Assembly: GCF_000803215.1 (NCBI RefSeq)
Contig: NZ_JSXC01000035.1
Coordinates: forward strand, 1-64,000
DNA: 64,000 bases
Direction of reading: 5' to 3'
Source: Pectobacterium fontis
GTDB taxonomy: Bacteria; Pseudomonadota; Gammaproteobacteria; Enterobacterales; Enterobacteriaceae
The translations under genes and the position numbers were made by a program. Of the stretch, positions 60,369 through 64,000 are shown in pieces. Every line of letters starts with the position of its first letter. Positions within the stretch are counted from its first letter, which is position 1. The notes below the pieces were generated by a model. It did no database searches. It saw nothing but the letters and a program-made list of their open reading frames with translations, and was not told where the DNA came from.

Positions 60369-61379
60369 TTACTGCTTACCGCTGCTCGTCCGACGCTGTA
60401 ACTGATCGCGCAGGTTCGGTGGTGTGCCTTTAATCGTCAGCGTATCCGTCGCCGGATCCCAGAAAATACGTTCGCCGAGCAAGAGGGCATCAAAATTCAG
60501 GCTGATGCCACCGCCACTGCCCGCAAATTTGGTCAACTGGCGCAGTGTCCCGCGATCGGCGGGGAAGCTCTCTTCCAGTTCATAACCCTGCTCCGTGGAA
60601 AACTGCTGAAAGGTTTTCTCACCCAGCGGTGGCAGTTCCTGCGACAGCGACGCCAGTTCGATCTCCTCACCAGACTGCAACTGTTCATTACAGTAGCTAT
60701 ACACCTGCTGGCGATAATTCTGACGCTCGTTTTTATCCAACTGCGCGTCATCACAATACTCATCGACCGCTTTCAGCAAGCCCCGATTTTGTGCTTTGGT
60801 ATCCAGCCCTTCCGAGGCAGCCAGAAAATCCATGAAAAAGTCAGACACTTTGCGCCCGACGCGCCCTTTCAGGAACGTCAGGTAGCGTGTAGATTCGGGA
60901 TTGGTTTCCCATTCCGTCAGATCAATACGAGCAACAATATCGGCATGGTTGATGTCCAGATAGTGCGTGGTGCTGATATCCAACTGTTCATTAACCCGCA
61001 TGCTATTGCAGCTATTGAGTACCGATATCAGCAAATATTCGACCGCCAGATAGCGATACTGGCAGAACAACACGATACCGCCTTCGGCAAACGGATACTT
61101 CGCCAACTCATCACGCAGACGCCCGGTCGCAGCGCGTGAGAAGCTCAGAAAGTCCTCGTCCCCTTTGCGACAAGCCCGCAGCGCATCCGCCAGCTCGCTT
61201 TGCTCATTAAACAGCCCATAGGCCTTACTTTTGGCACTGTAGACGCGATGCAGTTCAGCCATCATCTCTTCGACTGCCGCATTGGTCGACAGCAGAGAAT
61301 CACGCAACACCATTTCCAGCGTTTGTTCGTCACGTTTAATTAGCTGATGCAGGGCAATCTGGGCGATATCCAGACTCAT
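60369..61379 (-). CDS. yejK: Nucleoid-associated protein YejK (NdpA)
   Basis: A 336-residue nucleoid-associated protein (E. coli 335). It starts [19 protein letters not shown] and keeps [58 protein letters not shown] and the C-terminal [26 protein letters not shown] lies 6 bases before the ATG at 61379; the ATG at 61400 is rejected. Convergent with rplY and divergent from yejL. Confidence 0.96.
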   Translation of the reverse strand: MSLDIAQIALHQLIKRDEQTLEMVLRDSLLSTNAAVEEMMAELHRVYSAKSKAYGLFNEQSELADALRACRKGDEDFLSFSRAATGRLRDELAKYPFAEGGIVLFCQYRYLAVEYLLISVLNSCNSMRVNEQLDISTTHYLDINHADIVARIDLTEWETNPESTRYLTFLKGRVGRKVSDFFMDFLAASEGLDTKAQNRGLLKAVDEYCDDAQLDKNERQNYRQQVYSYCNEQLQSGEEIELASLSQELPPLGEKTFQQFSTEQGYELEESFPADRGTLRQLTKFAGSGGGISLNFDALLLGERIFWDPATDTLTIKGTPPNLRDQLQRRTSSGKQ

Positions 61380-61561
61380 GATAAACTCTCCTTTTGGCAA
61401 GGCGCGTATTCAAACACTGATACGAACGCCCCGCAATACATAAAAGCGCGCCGAGCTTCTACACTATTGAGTGATCAAAGTACGTTAATGATAAAAGTGC
61501 GGAAAAGCATACGTCTATACGGTAAGATAAGCGACTTTACCAGCTTGAGATACACCATTTT

Positions 61562-61792
61562 ATGCCACAATCATCCCGTTATAGTGACGAACACGTTGAA
61601 CAACTGCTTTCTGAGATGGTCAATGTTCTGGAAAAGCACCACGCTCCGACCGATCTTGCTTTGATGGTGCTCGGTAACATGGTGACGAACCTGATTAACA
61701 CCAGCATCGCGCCTGCGCAACGTCAGATTCTGGCGCGTTCTTTCGCTGAAGCCTTACAGGCTTCAATTAAAAAAGCCGATAAAGCTCACTAA
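61562..61792 (+). CDS. yejL: YejL family protein (UPF0352)
   Basis: A 76-residue small helical protein (E. coli 75) of unknown function. It has the family pattern [39 protein letters not shown] and [13 protein letters not shown]. It lies 14 bp before pbgA, as in E. coli, and is probably cotranscribed. Confidence 0.93.
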   Translation: MPQSSRYSDEHVEQLLSEMVNVLEKHHAPTDLALMVLGNMVTNLINTSIAPAQRQILARSFAEALQASIKKADKAH

Positions 61793-61806
61793 ATTTTGAC
61801 CAACGT

Positions 61807-63555
61807 ATGGTAACCAACCGTCAGTGCTACCGCGAAAAAGTCTCCCAGATGATCAGTTGGGGACACTGGTTCGCCCTATTCAATATTTTGCTCACTCTGG
61901 GGCTGGGTAGCCGCTATCTGTTTGTTGCCGATTGGCCCCCTTCCCTGTTCGGTCGCATTTACGCACTGGTTAGTTGGCTGGGCCATTTTAGTTTTATCGT
62001 CTTTGCCGCTTATCTGCTGGTCATCTTTCCGCTTACGTTCATCGTGATGTCGCAACGCCTGCTACGGTTCCTGTCTGCGGCGCTGGCAACAGCCGGGCTG
62101 ACGATACTGTTGGTTGACGTTGAAGTTTTTACGCGCTTCCACCTTCACCTTAACAGCACCGTTTGGGAACTTGTCGTCAACCCGGGACAGGGTGAAATTG
62201 CCCGTGACTGGCAGTGGATGTTTATCGGCATCCCATTGATTTTTATGGCTGAAATGCTGTTCGGTACGTGGTGCTGGCAAAAATTACGCAGTCTGAACCG
62301 CCGCCACCTTGGTAAACCGCTGGCAGGCGTTTTCATCTCAGCGTTCTTCGCCTCTCACCTGATGTACATCTGGGCGGATGCGAATTTCTATCGCCCGATT
62401 ACCATGCAACGTGCCAATCTGCCGCTGTCCTATCCAATGACGGCTCGTCGGTTTCTGGAAAAACATGGCCTGCTGGATGCGCAGGAATATCAACGTCGGC
62501 TGACGCAACAGGGTAATCCTGACGCCATGACGGTAGAGTATCCGCTCAATAACATCACCTTCCGCGATAACGGCAGCGGCTATAACCTGATGATGGTAAT
62601 GATCGACGATACGCCGCCCGACGCCATACAAAACCGTATGCCGAACCTGTCACGCTTCGCCTCAGAAAACGTGCGCTTCAGCGATCATTACGATTCCGGC
62701 TCTCAGCCAGACGCGGCCTTGTTTAACCTGTTTTATGGCCTCTCGACAACCTATATGGATGGCATCCTGAGCGCACGTAAACCTTCTGCCCTGATCGCCG
62801 CGTTAACCCAGCAGGGCTATCAGTTTGGGCTATTTTCAGCGAACGGCTTCAATAGCCCGCTCTATCGCCAAGCGCTGCTTTCTGATTTCTCCCTGCCTGA
62901 GCCGCAGCAACAAAGCGGTGATGCTATCCTCACCCAATGGCAGGAATGGCTAAACCGCGACAATAACCCAGCGCCCTGGTTCTCTTACATTGAACTGAAT
63001 AACACACCGCAAAATGCAGCGGGTAAAGAGGTTAACTCAAGCAACCGTGTCAATATTCAGGACGTTGACCGCCAGATTGGCCAAATCATTCGCACCTTGC
63101 AGGAAAAGAACCTTCTGGATAATACAGTCGTCATCGTGACAACCGCACAAAACCAGAATGCCAATACCAGCAATCCGGTACGTTTCGCCCGTACCCAGTG
63201 GCAAACACCGCTTATTGTCCACTGGCCGAATACGCCAGCTCAGACTATTACGAAAATGACGGATAACAAAGACGTCATGACCACACTGATGCAGCGCCTG
63301 CTCCACGTTAAGAACAGTACGGATGATTATTCACAGGGCGAAGACCTGTTCTCTGCTCAACGACGTTACCCATGGTTGATTAATGGTAATGGCGGCACGC
63401 TGCTCATCACGACGCCAGAACAACTCATTGTGTTGGAAAGCAACGGAAACTACCGCGCTTACGACATGGAAGGAAATCGACTGAATGATGAAAAACCACA
63501 GCTTGCCCTGCTCTTACAGGTATTAACGAACGAAAGGCGCTTTATTGCCAACTAA
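61807..63555 (+). CDS. pbgA: Inner membrane protein PbgA/LapC (YejM)
   Basis: An essential regulator of lipopolysaccharide synthesis: it senses periplasmic LPS and controls LpxC degradation through LapB and FtsH. The 582 residues (E. coli 586) have five N-terminal membrane spans (about 20-190), a linker with YRPITMQRANLPLSYPMTARR that binds lipid A, and a periplasmic hydrolase-like domain (about 245-582) ending LLLQVLTNERRFIAN. The usual sulfatase-type catalytic metal residues are not conserved, as in the family. Confidence 0.96.
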   Translation: MVTNRQCYREKVSQMISWGHWFALFNILLTLGLGSRYLFVADWPPSLFGRIYALVSWLGHFSFIVFAAYLLVIFPLTFIVMSQRLLRFLSAALATAGLTILLVDVEVFTRFHLHLNSTVWELVVNPGQGEIARDWQWMFIGIPLIFMAEMLFGTWCWQKLRSLNRRHLGKPLAGVFISAFFASHLMYIWADANFYRPITMQRANLPLSYPMTARRFLEKHGLLDAQEYQRRLTQQGNPDAMTVEYPLNNITFRDNGSGYNLMMVMIDDTPPDAIQNRMPNLSRFASENVRFSDHYDSGSQPDAALFNLFYGLSTTYMDGILSARKPSALIAALTQQGYQFGLFSANGFNSPLYRQALLSDFSLPEPQQQSGDAILTQWQEWLNRDNNPAPWFSYIELNNTPQNAAGKEVNSSNRVNIQDVDRQIGQIIRTLQEKNLLDNTVVIVTTAQNQNANTSNPVRFARTQWQTPLIVHWPNTPAQTITKMTDNKDVMTTLMQRLLHVKNSTDDYSQGEDLFSAQRRYPWLINGNGGTLLITTPEQLIVLESNGNYRAYDMEGNRLNDEKPQLALLLQVLTNERRFIAN

Positions 63556-63590
63556 CTGCCTAAATCTAAAGCAGTCGTTCTATCTGGCTA

Positions 63591-63618
63591 TTGCAATAAG
63601 ATCAGGAAAAGGTAGTAT
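63591..63618 (+). promoter_or_regulatory. Possible promoter of the tRNA-Pro gene
   Basis: TTGCAA (63591-63596), 16 bases, TAGTAT (63613-63618), ending 15 bases before the mature tRNA start. Confidence 0.45.
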
Positions 63619-63633
63619 AAACGCCCATAGCAT

Positions 63634-63710
63634 CGGCACGTAGCGCAGCCTGGTAGCGCACCGTCATGGGGTGTCGGGGGTCGGAGGTTCAAATCCTCTC
63701 GTGCCGACCA
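63634..63710 (+). tRNA. proL: tRNA-Pro (anticodon GGG)
   Basis: 77 bases including the encoded CCA. Acceptor arms CGGCACG / CGTGCCG, D-arm GCGCAGCCTGGTAGCGC, anticodon arm CCGTC-ATGGGGT-GTCGG with GGG, T-arm with GGTTCAAATCC. It matches E. coli proL, which also follows yejM. Its intact 3' end is the likely attachment site of the island that starts downstream. Confidence 0.97.
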
Positions 63711-63754
63711 AATACATATTCGGTAAGTATCGTTTACTACCGGAAACCCCACAG

Positions 63755-63790
63755 AAACCCGCATTCTCACTGAGTTTGCGGGTTTTTTGT
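63755..63790 (+). terminator. Terminator after tRNA-Pro
   Basis: AACCCGCA (63756-63763) and TGCGGGTT (63777-63784) form an 8-bp stem followed by TTTT. Confidence 0.85.
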
Positions 63791-63831
63791 TGCCTGTTAT
63801 CTATCGGCATACCCCGTTTACAGCCGGAAAG

Positions 63832-63887
63832 TTTGGGACTACATTTGGGACTAAATCAACGTAGTCCCATAAAACCGTAGTCCCAAA
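63832..63887. repeat. Nested direct and inverted repeats, probable integrase arm-type sites
   Basis: TTTGGGACTAC (63832-63842) and TTTGGGACTA (63844-63853) are direct repeats. GTAGTCCCA (63861-63869) and GTAGTCCCAAA (63877-63887) are their inverted copies. The four copies are 12-17 bp apart and end 10 bp before the integrase frame. This layout fits arm-type binding sites of a tyrosine recombinase, or an autoregulatory operator for it. Confidence 0.65.
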
Positions 63888-63897
63888 GGTAACGATC

Positions 63898-64000
63898 ATA
63901 GCAATTCAGGCAAAGCCCCTCACAAACACGGAAGTCAAAGCCGCTAAAGCAGTAGACAAAGAATTGTCGCTACATGATGGTGGCGGGCTGCTATTGTTCG
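63898..64000 (+). CDS. P4-family tyrosine integrase, N-terminal part (cut by window edge; ATA at the start position)
   Basis: The frame reads IAIQAKPLTNTEVKAAKA then LSLHDGGGLLLF, the N-terminal arm-binding domain (DUF4102) of P4-type integrases that use tRNA genes. Related proteins start MAIQAKPLT, so the start codon should be at 63898-63900, but the sequence there is ATA. AAAGGT lies 7 bases upstream, at correct spacing. No ATG, GTG or TTG occurs in frame back to the TAG at 63862. Either ATA is used weakly or initiation is damaged. The catalytic domain is outside the window. Confidence 0.75.
   Translation, partial: MAIQAKPLTNTEVKAAKAVDKELSLHDGGGLLLF

Overview
The window is chromosomal DNA of a gammaproteobacterium of the order Enterobacterales, most likely a soft-rot Pectobacterium or a close relative. 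Nearly every gene has a recognisable Escherichia coli counterpart, and two long blocks keep the E. coli order: rlmC-ybjO-potIHGF-ybjN-rimK-nfsA-grxA-ybjM-ybjL-rybB, and lysP-yeiE-yeiH-nfo with fruAKB-setB-yeiW-efpL-yeiR-lpxT-mepS-yejABEF-yejG-bcr-rsuA-radD-rplY-yejKLM-proL. They are joined and interrupted differently from E. coli. The genus is inferred from gene content and intergenic repeat style; no search was run.

Layout. 1-400: tail of an IS110/IS1111-type transposase and a palindromic repeat. 445-9326 (minus strand): RlmC rRNA methyltransferase, the PotFGHI putrescine importer, YbjN, RimK and NfsA. 9613-12660: GrxA, YbjM, the YbjL transporter and the sigma-E dependent small RNA RybB. 12727-14338: deoC-deoR behind two DeoR-type operators. 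14343-20271: DacC, a glutathione transferase, YliI, RimO and SanA. 20280-30307: YeiB, FolE, a chemoreceptor with a sigma-28 promoter, a glutathione-dependent formaldehyde detoxification set (LysR regulator, frmA, frmB, GST), a KTSC protein and an HcxA-like dehydrogenase. 30574-34431: an ABC sugar importer without a binding protein and a 2-hydroxyacid dehydrogenase. 34886-39475: LysP, YeiE/YeiH and endonuclease IV. 39773-45063: the fructose PTS operon under two Cra sites, and SetB. 45074-48791: YeiW, EfpL, the YeiR GTPase, LpxT and MepS. 49330-54885: the YejABEF peptide importer. 54926-63555: YejG, Bcr, RsuA, a YecH-like protein, RadD, L25, the nucleoid protein YejK, YejL and PbgA. 63634-64000: tRNA-Pro(GGG) followed by the start of a P4-type integrase, so a genomic island begins at the right edge.

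Most of the window is conserved core. The accessory parts are the IS tail, the chemoreceptor/frm/GST/KTSC stretch, the orphan ABC transporter with its two flanking dehydrogenases, several hairpin repeats, and the island boundary. No CRISPR array, restriction system, toxin cluster or clearly new multi-gene system was found. The observations most worth a second look are the integrase reading frame that begins at ATA next to nested arm-type repeats, the RybB locus, the twin DeoR operators in front of deoC, the sigma-28 promoter of the chemoreceptor, the perfect palindrome in front of setB, and the binding-protein-less ABC transporter.
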